This document shows, piece by piece, positions 24,501-36,644 of a stretch of 64,000 nucleotides of DNA. The notes under the pieces are model-generated. The model was not told where the DNA came from. It ran no database searches and saw nothing but the letters and a program-made list of their open reading frames with translations. Numbering within the stretch: position 1 is the stretch's first letter; every line of letters starts with the position of its first letter. This DNA comes from Primulina eburnea (lineage: Eukaryota; Streptophyta; Magnoliopsida; Lamiales; Gesneriaceae), in contig NW_027331385.1 of the NCBI RefSeq assembly GCF_022965805.1, forward strand, positions 62,001 through 126,000, in the 5' to 3' direction. The position numbers were made by a program, and so were the translations under genes.

Positions 24501-26042
24501 TTTGTCCTTATCGACGATAGGTGTTAACAAGTTAGTTGAAAATTGCTGTACATCTGGATTAGATTTTGATACAGATAGTAAGCCACTACGACTTTTTACG
24601 ATCCAAGTTGAGCCCAATTTGATTATAAGGATCAAGGAAGCACAAAGAACTGATCAGAATGTAAAGAAATCAATCCAAATGGTCAGATCAGGGCATGTAT
24701 CAGAATATCAGGTACGAGATCATATGTTGTACGTGAATAACCGTCTAGTTGTGCCAGATGTTGCAGATTTGAGACAGCAGATTCTGACAGAGGCACATTG
24801 TAGTCGGTTCAGCATTCATCCTGGTGGCAGAAAGATGTACAATGACTTGAAGACACAATTCTGGTGGAAGCAAATGAAGTCAGACATTGCCGAATTTGTG
24901 TCTAAGTATTTGAACTGCCAACAGGTGAAAGCTGAGAGGAAGAAGCCTGGTGGATTACTTCAGAGTTTAGCCATTCCTGAATGGAAATGGGATCACATTT
25001 CCATGGATTTCGTGACGAAGTTACCTAGATCATCCAGAGGCTGTGATGCGATTTGGGTCATTATTGACAGACTGACCAAATCTGCTTGTTTCATTCCGTA
25101 CAGAATGACGTATAGACAAGATCAGATGGCGGAGATATATATTCGAGAGGTAGTCAGATTACATGGAGTGCCGAAGTCTATCGTATCAGATCGTGATCCA
25201 CGATTCACTTCGCACTTCTGGCACAGTTTACAGCAGGCCTTAGGTACGACATTACACCTGAGTACTGCTTACCATCCTCAGACAGACGGCAGTCAGAACG
25301 GACTATCCAGACATTAGAGGATATGTTGAGAGCCGTCGTGCTAGATTTTGGCATTAGTTGGCAAGATTCCCTACCTCTTTGCGAATTTTCTTACAATAAT
25401 AGCTATCAGACGAGTATCGAGATGGCACCGTTTGAAGCTTTGTATGGCAAGAAGTGCAGATCTCCGCTATATGGGGATGATATCTCAGAAGTACCAGAAC
25501 TTGGGCCAGATATGATTCGTGACATGACAGAGAAGGTGAAACTCATTCAGAAGAGGATGAAGACAGCACAAGATCGACAAGCAAAGTATGCCAATATCAG
25601 ACGTAGACCGTTAGTATTTGAGGCGGGAGATAGAGTATTCTTAAATATTTCCCCTTTCAGAGGCGTTGTAAGATTTGGCAAACGCGGGAAACTATCTCCT
25701 CGATACATGGGTCCTTACGAGATTCTTGAGAAGATTGGCGATCGAGCTTATTAACTTGCACTTCCTCCTTCTCTATCCGGAATACATGACGTCTTTCATG
25801 TATTGATGTTGCGAAAATATATGCCAGACATTTCTCATGTCATTCAACCCGACGAAGCTGAGCTTGATCAGACGTTGAGCTACGTTGAACAACCGATACA
25901 GATTCTTGATCGGAAAGAAAAGAAGCTCAGAACGAAGAATATTCCACTTGTGAAAGTTCAGTGGAGTCGTCATGGCATTGAGGAAGCGACTTGGGAGACA
26001 GAGGCAAGCATGAGACAGAAACACCCCGAGTTATTCCAATGA
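21508..26042 (+). pseudogene. Disabled gag-pol of element A
   Basis: Begins [10 protein letters not shown] and reads open for 823 codons: gag; double zinc knuckle [13 protein letters not shown] and [14 protein letters not shown] (about residues 282-314); protease IDTGASHTF (about 402); reverse transcriptase with DYRQLN (about 639) and FIDDILVYS (about 736). A TAG stop at 23977-23979 falls within the conserved GLAGY segment after RT. The same frame continues through RNase H (CDASHRGLG) and the integrase HHCC finger and core ([15 protein letters not shown]). It then loses frame by an apparent 1-bp deletion near 25289, just after HPQTDG, and a TAG follows at 25315. Frame resumes from 25323, hits TAA at 25752-25754 in the GPF module, and ends with a chromodomain-like tail (PIQILDRKEKK...EEATWE) at 26042. 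Three independent lesions mean no full polyprotein can be made; the gag-PR-RT part could still be translated. Confidence 0.93.
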
Positions 26043-26104
26043 TGTAAGTATTAATCTAGCTTTGATGTCATTACATTGATGCTTACAATGATAGAATGAT
26101 GTAT

Positions 26105-26122
26105 GAGTTCGAGGACGAACTC
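26105..26122 (+). other. Conserved stem-loop upstream of A polypurine tract
   Basis: Reads GAGTTCG-AGGA-CGAACTC, a perfect 7-bp stem with an AGGA loop. Compared with B, stem positions differ on both arms so that pairing is kept. Confidence 0.7.
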
Positions 26123-26128
26123 TTATCT

Positions 26129-26142
26129 AAGAGGGGGAGAAA
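26129..26142 (+). other. Polypurine tract of element A
   Basis: AAGAGGGGGAGAAA ends directly at the 3' LTR start (26143). Confidence 0.88.
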
Positions 26143-26276
26143 TGTAATGCCCGAGGATTTGATTGTCGTAATTTGCTATGAGATTAGTGAATTAAATAGA
26201 TATAACTGTAAACGGGCCGCTACGAGACCAGATTGGATAAAGAATATAAATTTCACCAATTTCGGGCAGAACTAGT

Positions 26277-26488
26277 GGCGCCCGAGCGGTAGAAAGTGAC
26301 CGCCCGAGCGCCAATGTTCCATGGCATCACGTTCGGGCAGAAGGTGTGGCGCCCGGGCGGTAATTTATGACCGCCCGAGCGCCAGAATCTCGCATGGCGG
26401 GCAGAACCTTCCGCGCCCGGGCGGTAGATCTTTACCGCCCGAGCGCCGAGCTCGCGCCCGGGCGGTAAGTTTCGACCGCCCGAGCGCC
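26277..26488. repeat. GC-rich hairpin array in A 3' LTR U3
   Basis: Third copy of the four-hairpin cluster. Confidence 0.85.
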
Positions 26489-26540
26489 AGCGAGCTTTAA
26501 CAAACGCGAGCCACGTTTCGAATACATGCAAGTGGCGAGA

Positions 26541-26550
26541 TATATATAAA
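26541..26550 (+). promoter_or_regulatory. TATA box of A 3' LTR
   Basis: TATATATAAA, identical to the 5' LTR copy. If active it would transcribe outward into satellite block S4 in the integrase sense. Confidence 0.55.
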
Positions 26551-27943
26551 CAAAATTCCTCAGAAATGATAAGATTAAAAACAAGGAAAGCTCCGAGAGG
26601 CTTTTGAAGTTCTTGCGCCGGTATTTCGCAATCCGTCCGTCTGATTTAAAATCCGACTTCGGTACCGTGTTCCTATCGTTGTAGGCTACGCGTGTACGTA
26701 AGTTTTACTATGTTTTGGCATGTCTTGAAATTATGATGTTGTAGGAATCAGATATGATTCATATATGTTGTTTCTGACATATTAGACATCGTATAATTAC
26801 AAACGAATTTAAGAACGGACACCGTATAGAATTGTTATGAATTTTAGAGTTGAATTGACTGGGTTTTGGTACCAGATTTATACCATTATCAGTTATAAAT
26901 TAGGAATTGATGTAAATTGTTTAATATAGAGATTGTGCAGTAAATGATACTGAGATCAAGTATTGACTTGGATAGGTGTTGATTAGATAAGAGATTGATA
27001 GATTTTGTATCAACATTTCCATTTCAGATTCGTATTGTCAACCGTGACAGCAACTGTGCGACGAAAGGTATAGTACATGTTTTGTTTGGGGAATTACGAC
27101 TCAAATGAGATCACATTTGAGTTTCCCAACAAAAATCACATACTTGTTTTATTGTTCATACCTTGATATGATTATGATTATTATAGATTGGTTTATAGAA
27201 CTTGTATGCAGATCTTGCTATGCTATGTTTACAGATCATGTAGCATTGCATTATGCTTGTTTACAGATTGTGTATTCATGCATTAAGATAGGGCAGTCTG
27301 GAGATCAGGCAGACTACTAGACGTTCGGCGATATCACAGCTTAGGGGAATATCACCGCCCCTATTGTAGACGCGGATACAGATCAGGCCGAAGTCTAGGA
27401 ATAAGACGTACAGCACCTCGATTGGGAGGGTAGGTGACAGACAGTGACGTCTTATTCACAACGGGATCCCTAGAGTTTTAGTCGAGTCGCATCTAGACAT
27501 GATTAGACTCGCATTGCATGATTATATATGAATGACATTCATATTAGCATGTTTCATGTTTTAGATTGTTTTAATGCATGTTACATGTTTATACTGGGAT
27601 TTGTTCTCACCGGTTTTCCGGCCGTTGTTATGTCTGTATGTGTGCATAACAACAGGTGGGGCAGGATCTGGGTCGAGACAGAGATGATCGTGTTAGCGTG
27701 GAGATCACGGGCATAGCAGATGGACCAGTAGTTGTCTTTTATTATGTACTGTCTTTTATTACTGGTTAGTTGAGAACATACAGAATAAGACATATATTGT
27801 ATGTTGTATGTTGTAAATTAAATAAAGAATGTATGCTTGTTTGGTTACAGGTGTTTTTATGTAAAAAGCGAAAATTTGACCCATGTTTTATAATAACGAT
27901 CCATTTAATCCCAAGAAAAAGAATTAGAGCCCGGGTCCCCACA

Positions 27944-29087
27944 GGGATTCTATTTTTGTTGTTGTGGATAGATTCTCTAATATGGCACATTTTATAGATT
28001 GTCATAAAACCGATGATGCTTAAAACATTGCGGATTTGTTCTTTAGAGAAGTCCTAGGTTGCATGGAATGCCTAGGACTATTGTTTCTGGTCGCGATGTT
28101 AAATTCTTAAGTTACTTTTGGAATACTTTATGGGCTAAACTTGGCACAAAATTGTTGTTTTCTACTACTTGTCATCCTCAAACGGATGGACAAACTGAAG
28201 TTGTCAATAGAACTTTGGGAACACTTTTGCGTGCTATTATTAAAAAGAACTTGGATTGACATTTCTATGGACTTTATTTTGGGGTTGCCTAGGACTAAAG
28301 AAGGGGAGGGATTCTATTTTGGTTGTTGTGGATAGATTCTCTAAGACGGCACATTTTATAGCTTGTCATAAAACCGATGATGCTTCAAACATTGCGGATT
28401 TGTTCTTTAGAGAAGTCGCTAGGTTGCATGGAATGCTTAGGACTATTGTTTCTGGTCGCGATATTAAATTCTTGAGTTACTTTTGGAAGACTTTATGGAC
28501 TAAACTTGGCACAAAATTGTTGAATTCTACTACTTGTCATCCTCAAACGGATGGACAAACTGAAGTTGTCAATAGAACTTTGGGAACACTTTTGCGTGCT
28601 ATTCTTAAAAAGAACTTGGATTGAAATTTCTATGGACTTTATTTTGGGGTTGCCTAGGACTAAGAAGGGATGTATTCTATTTTTGTTGTTGTGGATAGAT
28701 TCTCTAAGATGGCACATTTTATAGCTTGTGATAAAACCGATGATGCTTCAAACATTGCGGATTTGTTCTTTAGAGAAGTCGCTAAGTTGCATGGAATGCT
28801 TAGGACAATTGTTTCTGGTCGCGATGTTAAATTTTTGAGTTACTTTTGGAATACTTTATGGGCTAAACTTGGCACAAAATTGTTGTTTTCTACTACTTTT
28901 CATCCTCAAACGGACGTACAAACTGAAGTTGTCAATAGAACTTTGGGAAAACTTTTGCGTGCTATTTTTAAAAAGAACTTGGATTGACATTTCTATGGAC
29001 TTTATTTTGGGGTTGCCTAGGACTAAGAAGGGGAGGGATTCTATTTTTGTTGTTGTGGATAGATTCTCAAATATGGCACATTTTATA
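27944..29087 (+). repeat. Integrase-derived satellite, block S4
   Basis: About three monomers between element A and solo LTR C. It matches S2 in its first 760 bp, including the two marker indels, but lacks the B insertion. It therefore shows the pre-insertion state of the B target (GATTCTCTAAGATGG near 28700). Confidence 0.95.
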
Positions 29088-30002
29088 TGTAGTGACCCGT
29101 TCCAGAATCACCTACTAATCAGAACTTAAGCATGCAAAATTAACATTTAAAACTGAATCAGGTAATACAGCGGAAAAACAGTAATACAATCCAATCGAAT
29201 CTGTAAGTACAAAATACTTAAACAACCAGATCGAACTAAATACCAAGAACGAATACCAATAACTACAAGTTAACCTCTGCCAGCTCCCTGTCCACTCCCT
29301 CCTGGACCGTCCAACCTGAGACCTGCCCCATCGAATAGGGTGTCCAAAACAGAGATAAACCGAGGACGTGAGCATAAAACGCTCAGCACCGAAAGCATGA
29401 GTATACAAGACTATGACATGCATGTATGCAAAATGTACTGGATACCAGGATCTGGGTATAACGAAATACTGCTCAGGTAAATGACGTCAAGGTATGTAGC
29501 ACTCTGCGCCGTCGCACCAGGAGGTGGCTCCCATACCAAAATAAACCTGTGGATATACCGGTGACCTGACCACCGTCGGCCAACGGGGTCCAACCATCCA
29601 CAACAAACGAGGGCTGAGCACCCTCTCAACAGGCTATCTCAAAGATAATCAGGCTCAACATGATTATGCAAATGCCGCATAATAAACCATGCATCATATG
29701 ACAGATAATAATGCAACATATAAACATGCAACACATAGCAAAGTATACTCAATCCTGCTATCTCGGATAGTACTTTCGTACCTCAAACCAGTAGATCCTA
29801 GCAATCAGCCCTAGAATCAAGCCTGCGTCCGTAGTCAGCCCACTGATGCCGCTAGCTCCCAACTAGAGCACAACTCCGCTACAAAACCAGTAGCTCCCCG
29901 CTAGTGCCTAAACCTCGGGAAAAGACTAGAAACCCATCAGAAACGACTAAAACGCTCTGGAACACTCGGAATTGGCGAGTAACAAATGAAGCCTCACGCC
30001 TC

Positions 30003-30010
30003 TATTTATA
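30003..30010 (-). promoter_or_regulatory. TATA box of solo LTR C
   Basis: TATAAATA on minus, same position relative to the palindrome cluster as in B and F. Confidence 0.65.
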
Positions 30011-30041
30011 GACAACGATCGATAGATCCGATCCGGCACAC

Positions 30042-30214
30042 TTCGGACGATCCGAACCCTGATTGGACGATCCGAATCCTGCATGTCTTCCACGTGTCCA
30101 GCCACCTGTCTTCGGACGATCCGAACCCTGATCGGACGATCCGAACCTTGCATGTCTTCCACGTGTCCAGCCACCTGTCTTCGGACGATCCGAACCCTGT
30201 TCGGTCCTTCCGAT
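30042..30214. repeat. Palindrome cluster and ~74-bp tandem repeat in C U3
   Basis: TTCGGACGATCCGAA-type palindromes occur in pairs separated by a stretch with a CACGTG G-box (30091-30096 and 30160-30165). The pair plus G-box stretch is repeated in tandem. G-boxes are bound by bZIP and bHLH factors; a role here is inference. Confidence 0.8.
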
Positions 30215-30272
30215 CCCACCGAAATAATATTTAATCCAATAATTAACTCAAATTAGGCATCGTGATACTACA

Positions 30273-33200
30273 TTATAGCTTGTCATAAAACCGATGATGC
30301 TTCAAACATTGCGGATTTGTTCTTTAGAGAAGTCGCTAGGTTGCATGGAATGCCTAGGACTATTGTTTCTGGTCGCGATGTTAAATTGTTGAGTTACTTT
30401 TGGAATACTTTATGGGCTAAACTTGGCACAAAATTGTTGTTTTCTACTACTTTTCATCCTCAAACGGATGTACAAACTGAAGTTGTCAATAGAAGTTTGG
30501 GAAAACTTTTGCGTGCTATTCTTAAAAAGAACTTGGATTGACATTTCTATGGACTTTATTTTGGGGTTGCCTAGGACTAAGAAGGGGATGGATTCTATTT
30601 TTGTTGTTGTGGATAGATTCTCTAAGATGGCACATTTTATAGCTTGTTATAAAACCGATGATGCTTCAAACATTGCGGATTTTTTCTTTAGAGAAGTCGT
30701 TAGGTTGCATGGCATGCCTAGGACTATTGTTTCTGGTCGCGATGTTAAATTTTTGAGTTACTTTTGGAAGACTTTATGGTCTAAACTTGGCACAAAATTG
30801 TTGTTTTCTACTACTTGTCATCCTCAAACGGATGGACAAACTGAAGTTGTCAATAGAACTTTGAGAACACTTTTGCGTGCTATTCTTAAAAAGAACTTGG
30901 ATTGACATTTCTATGGACTTTATTTTGGGGTTTCCTAGGACTAAGAAGGGGATGGATTCTATTTTTGTTGTTGTGGATAGATTCTCTAAGATGGCACATT
31001 TTATAGCTTGTTATAAAACCGATGATGCTTCAAACATTGCGGATTTTTTCTTTAGAGAAGTCGTTAGGTTGCATGGCATGCCTAGGACTATTGTTTCTGG
31101 TCGCGATGTTAAATTCTTGAGTTACTTTTGGAAGACTTTATGGGCTAAACTTGGCACAAAATTGTTGTTTTCTACTACTTGTCATCCTCAAACGGATGGA
31201 CAAACTGAAGTTTTCAATAGAACTTTGGGAACACTTTTGCGTGCTATTCTTAAAAAGAACTTGGATTGACATTTTGATGGACTTTATTTTGGGGTTGCCG
31301 AGGACTAAGAAGGGGAGTGATTTTATTTTTGTTGTTGTGGATAGATTCTCTAAAATGACACATTTTATAGCTTGTCATAAAACCGATGATGCTTCAAACA
31401 TTGCGGATTTGTTCTTTAGAGAAGTCGTTAGGTTGCATGGCATGCCTAGGACTATTATTTCTGGTCGCGATGTTAAATTTTTTAGTTACTTTTGGAAGAC
31501 TTTATGGACTAAACTTGGCACAAAATTGTTGATTTCTACTACTTGTCATCCTCAAACGGATGGACAAACTGAAGTTGTCAATAGAACTTTGGGAACACTA
31601 TTGCGTGCTATTATTAAAAAGAACTTGGATTGACATTTCTATGGACTTATTTTGGGGTTGCCTAGGACTAAGAAGGGGAGGGATTCTATTTTTGTTGTTG
31701 TGGATAGATTCTCTAAGATGGCACATTTTATAGCTTGTCATAAAACCGATGATGCTTCAAACATTGCGGATTTGTTCTTTAGAGAAGTCGCTAGGTTGCA
31801 TGGAATGCCTAGGACTATTGTTTCTGGTCGCGATGTTAAATTCTTGAGTTACTTTTGGAATACTTTCTGGGCTAAACTTGGCACAAAATTGTTGTTTTCT
31901 ACTACTTGTCATCCTCAAACGGATGGACAAACTGAAGTTGTCAATAGAACTTTGGGAACACTTTTGCGTGCTATTCTTAAAAAGAACTTGGATTGACATT
32001 TCTATGGACTTTATTTTGGGGTTGCCTAGGACTAAGAAGGGGATGTATTCTTTTTTTGTTGTTGTGGATAGATTCTCTAAGATGGCACATTTTATAGCTT
32101 GTCATAAAACAGATGATGCTTCAAACATTGCAGATTTGTTCTTTAGAGAAGTCGCTAGGTTGCATGGCATGCCTAGGACTATTATTTCTGGTCGCGATGT
32201 TAAATTTTCGAGTTACTTTTGGAATACTTTTTGGGCTATAAACATGGCAAAAAATTGTTGTTTTCTACTACTTTTCATCCTCAAACGGATGTACAAACTG
32301 AAGTTGTCAATAGAACTTTGGGAAAACTTTTGCGTGCTATTCTTAAAAAGAACTTGGATTGACATTTCTATGGACTTTATTTTGGGGTTTCCTTAGACTA
32401 AGAAGGGGAGAGATTCTATTTTTGTTGTTGTGGATAGATTCTCTAAGATGGCACATTTTATAGCTTGTTATAAAACCGATGATGCTTCAAACATTGCGGA
32501 TTTTTTCTTTAGAGAAGTCGTTAGGTTGCATCGCATGCCTAGGACTATTGTTTCTGGTCGCGATGTTAAATTCTTGAGTTACTTTTGGAATACTTTATGG
32601 GCTATACTTGGCACAAAATTGTTGTTTTCTACTACTTGTCATCTTCAAACGGATGGACAAACTGAAGTTGTCAATAGAACTTTGGGAACACTTTTGCGTG
32701 CTATTCTTAAAAAGAACTTGGATTGACATTTCTATGGACTTTATTTTGGGGTTGCCTAGGACTAAGAAGGGGATGGATTCTATTTTTGTTGTTGTGGATA
32801 AATTCTCTAAGATGGCACATTTTATAGCTTGTCATAAAACAGATGATGCTTCAAACATTGCAGATTTGTTCTTTAGAGAAGTCGCTAGGTTGCATGGCAT
32901 GCCTAGGACTATTGTTTCTGGTCGCGATGTTAAATTCTTGAGTTACTTTTGGAAGACTTTATGGGCTAAACTTGGCACAAAATTGTTGTTTTCTACTACT
33001 TGTCATCCTCAAACGGATTGACAAACTGAAGTTGTCAATAGAACTTTGGGAACACTTTTGCGTGCTATTCTTAAAAAAAACTTGGATTGACATTTCTATG
33101 GACTTTATTTTGGGGTTGCCTAGGACTAAGAAGGGGATGGATTCTATTTTTGTTGTTATGGATAGATTCTCTAAGATGGCACATTTTATAGCTTGTGATA

Positions 33201-36200
33201 AAACCGATGATGCTTCAAATATTGCGGATTTGTTCTTTAGAGAAGTCGTTAGGTTGCATGGCATGCCTAAGACTATTATTTCTGGTCGCGATGTTAAATT
33301 CTTTAGTTACTTTTGGAAGACTTTATGGTCTAAACTTGGCATAAAATTGTTGTTTTCTACTACTTGTCATCCTCAAACGGATGGACAAACTGAAGTTTTC
33401 AATAGAACTTTGGGAACATTTTTGCGTGCTGTTCTTAAAAAGAACTTGGATTGACATTTTGATAGACTTTATTTTGGGGTTGCTGAGGACTAAGAAGGGG
33501 AGTGATTCTATTTTGGTTGTTGTGGATAGATTCTCTAAGATGACACATTTTATAGCTTGTCATAAAACCGATGATGCTTCAAAAATTGCGGATTTGTTCT
33601 TTAGAGAAGTCGTTAGGTTGCATGGCATGCCTAGGACTATTATTTCTGGTCGCGATGTTAAATTCTTGATTTACTTTTGGAAGACTTTATGGGCTAAACT
33701 TGGCACAAAATTGTTGTCTTCTAATACTTGTCATCCTCAAACGGATGGAAAAACTGAAGTTGTCAATAGAACTTTGGGAATACTTTTGCGTGCTATTATT
33801 AAAAAGAACTTGGATTGACATTTCTATGGACTTTATTTTGGGGTTGCCTAGGACTAAGAAGGGGAGGGATTCTATTTTTGTTGTTGTGGATAGATTCTCT
33901 AATATGGCACATTTTATAGCTTGTCATGAAACCGATGATGCTTCAAACATTGCGGATTTGTTCTTTAGAGAAGTCGCTAGGTTGCATGGAATGCCTAGGA
34001 CTATTGTTTCTGGTCGCGATGTTAAATTCTTGAGTTTCTTTTGGAATACTTTATGGGCTAAACTTGGCACAAAATTGTTGTTTTCTACTACTTGTCATCC
34101 TCAAACGGATGGACAAACTGAAGTTGTCAATAGAACTTTGGGAACACTTTTGCGTGCTATTATTAAAAAGAACTTGGATTGACATTTCTATGGACTTTAT
34201 TTTTGGGTTGCCTAGGACTAAGAAGGGGATGGATTCTATTTTGGTTGTTGTGGATAGATTCTCTAAGACGGCACATTTTATAGCTTGTCATAAAACCGAT
34301 GATGCTTCAAACATTGCGGATTTGTTCTTTAGATAAGTCGCTAGGTTGCATGGAATGCTTAGGACTATTGTTTCTGGTCGCGACGTTAAATTCTTGAGTT
34401 ACTTTTGGAATACTTTATGGGCTAAACTTGGCACAAAATTGTTGTTTTCTACTACTTGTCATCCTCAAACGGATGGACAAACTGAAATTGTCAATAGAAC
34501 TTTGGGAACACTTTTGCGTGATATTCTTAAAAAGAACTTGGATTGACATTTCTATGGACTTTATTTTGGGGTTGCCTAGGACTAAGAAGGGGATGGATTC
34601 TATTTTTGTTGTTGTGGATAGATTCTCTAAGATGGCACATTTTATAGCTTGTTATAAAACCGATGATGCTTCAAACATTGCGGATTTTTTCTTTAGAGAA
34701 GTCGTTAGGTTGCATGGCATGCCTAGGAATATTGTTTCTGGTCGCGATGTTAAATTTTTGAGTTACTTTTGGAATACTTTATGGGCTAAACTTGGCACAA
34801 AATTGTTGTTTTGTACTACCTGTCATCCTCAAACGGATGGACAAACTGAAGTTGTCAATAGAACTTTGAGAACACTTTTGCGTGCTATTCTTAAAAAGAA
34901 CTTGGATTGACATTTCTATGGACTTTATTTTGGGGTTGCCTAGGACTAAGAAGGGGAGGGATTCTATTTTTATTGTTGTGGATAGATTCTCTAAGATGGC
35001 ACATTTTATAGCTTGTTATAAAACCGATGATGCTTCAAACATTGCAGATTTTTTCTTTAGAGAAGTCGTTATGTTGCATGGCATGCCTAGGACTATTGTT
35101 TCTGGTCGCGATGTTAAATTTTTGAGTTACTTTTGGAATACTTTATGGGCTAAACTTGGCACAAAATTGTTGTTTTCTACTACTTGTCATCGTCAAACGG
35201 ATGAACAAACTGAAGTTGTCAATAGAACTTTGAGAACACTTTTGCGTGATATTCTTAAAAAGAACTTGGATTGACATTTCTATGGACTTTATTTTGGGGT
35301 TGCCTAGGACTAAGAAGGGGAGGGATTCTATTTTTGTTGTTGTGGATAGATTCTCTAAGATGGCACATTTTATAGCTTGTCATAAAACAGATGATGCTTC
35401 AAACATTGCAGATTTGTTCTTTAGAGAAGTCGCTAGGTTGCATGGCATGCCTAGGACTATTGTTTCTGGTCGCGATGTTAAATTCTTGAGTTACTTTTGG
35501 AAGACTTTATGGGCTAAACTTGGCACAAAATTGTTGTTTTCTACTACTTGTCATCCTCAAACGGATGGACAAACTGAAGTTGTCAATAGAACTTTGGGAA
35601 CACTTTTGCGTGCTATTCTTAAAATGAACTTGGATTGACATTTCTATGGACTTTATTTTGGGGTTGCCTAGGACTAAGAAGGGGATGGATTCTATTTTTG
35701 TTGTTGTGGATAGATTCTCTAAGATGGCACATTTTATAGCTTGTGATAAAACCGATGATGCTTCAAACATTGCGGATTTGTTCTTTAGAGAAGTCGTTAG
35801 GTTGCATGGCATGCCTAGGACTATTGTTTCTGGTCGCGATGTTAAATTCTTGAGTTTCTTTTGGAATACTTAATGGGCTAAACTTGGCACAAAATTGTTG
35901 TTTTCTACTACTTGTCATCCTCAAACGGATGGACAAACTGAAGTTGTCAATAGAACTTTGGGAACACTTTTGCGTGCTATTATTAAAAAGAACTTGGATT
36001 GACATTTCTATGGACTTTATTTTGGGGTTGCCTAGGACTAAGAAGGGGATGGATTCTATTTTGGTTGTTGTGGATAGATTCTCTAAGACGGCACATTTTA
36101 TAGCTTGTCATAAAACCGATGATGCTTCAAACATTGCGGATTTGTTCTTTAGAGAAGTCGCTAGGTTGCATGGAATGCTTAGGACTATTGTTTCTGGTCG

Positions 36201-36644
36201 CGACGTTAAATTCTTGAGTTACTTTTGGAATACTTTATGGGCTAAACTTGGCACAAAATTGTTGTTTTCTACTACTTGTCATCCTCAAACGGATGGACAA
36301 ACTGAAATTGTCAATAGAACTTTGGGAACACTTTTGCGTGATATTCTTAAAAAGAACTTGGATTGACATTTCTATGGACTTTATTTTGGGGTTGCCTAGG
36401 ACTAAGAAGGGGATGGATTCTATTTTTGTTGTTGTGGATAGATTCTATAAGATGGCACATTTTATAGCTTGTTATAAAACCGATGATGCTTCAAACATTG
36501 CGGATTTTTTCTTTAGAGAAGTCGTTAGGTTGCATGGCATGCCTAGGAATATTGTTTTTGGTCGCGATGTTAAATTTTTGAGTTACTTTTGGAATACTTT
36601 ATGGGCTAAACTTGGCACAAAATTGTTGTTTTGTACTACCTGTC
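30273..36644 (+). repeat. Integrase-derived satellite, block S5
   Basis: About 17.5 monomers. The order VFNRTL, SDFIF, 1-bp-deletion monomer, MYS-type recurs from S1 and S3 (30905-32100). The stretch of about 32.4-34.7 kb matches 46.8-49.1 kb at a constant offset of 14,399 bp. After removing element D this is exactly 6552 bp, or 18 x 364. One monomer near 32231-32262 has a disturbed segment (GCTATAAACATGG). It ends at TSD ctgtc (36640-36644) of element D. Confidence 0.95.

Larger units (their letters stand above)
19455..27943 (+). mobile_element. Full-length LTR retrotransposon A (Tekay-type chromovirus), disabled
   Basis: An 8489-bp element on plus with two 1801-bp LTRs and 5-bp target duplication gggat (19450-19454 and 27944-27948). 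It has a primer site, polypurine tract and gag-pol region broken by two stops and one frameshift. It sits at exactly the same monomer position with the same target duplication as the solo LTR at 4555, and the flanking satellite shares rare markers on both sides, so both derive from one insertion that was duplicated with the array. I count at least 12 differences between its two LTRs, more than in B or D. Confidence 0.96.
26143..27943 (+). repeat. Element A 3' LTR
   Basis: 1801 bp. It differs from both other family A LTRs at only about three places (near 26695, 27131 and 27623), so it is the closest to the common ancestor. Contains the hairpin array and a TATA box. Confidence 0.95.
29088..30272 (-). 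mobile_element. Solo LTR, family C (related to B and F)
   Basis: An 1185-bp LTR that begins TGTAGTGACC and ends GATACTACA on plus, with target duplication ttata (29083-29087 and 30273-30277). Ends, TATA placement and the TTCGGA-type palindromes match B and F, giving the same minus orientation, but length and much of the middle differ. No internal region is present. The 70-100 codon ORFs inside are not supported. Confidence 0.92.
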
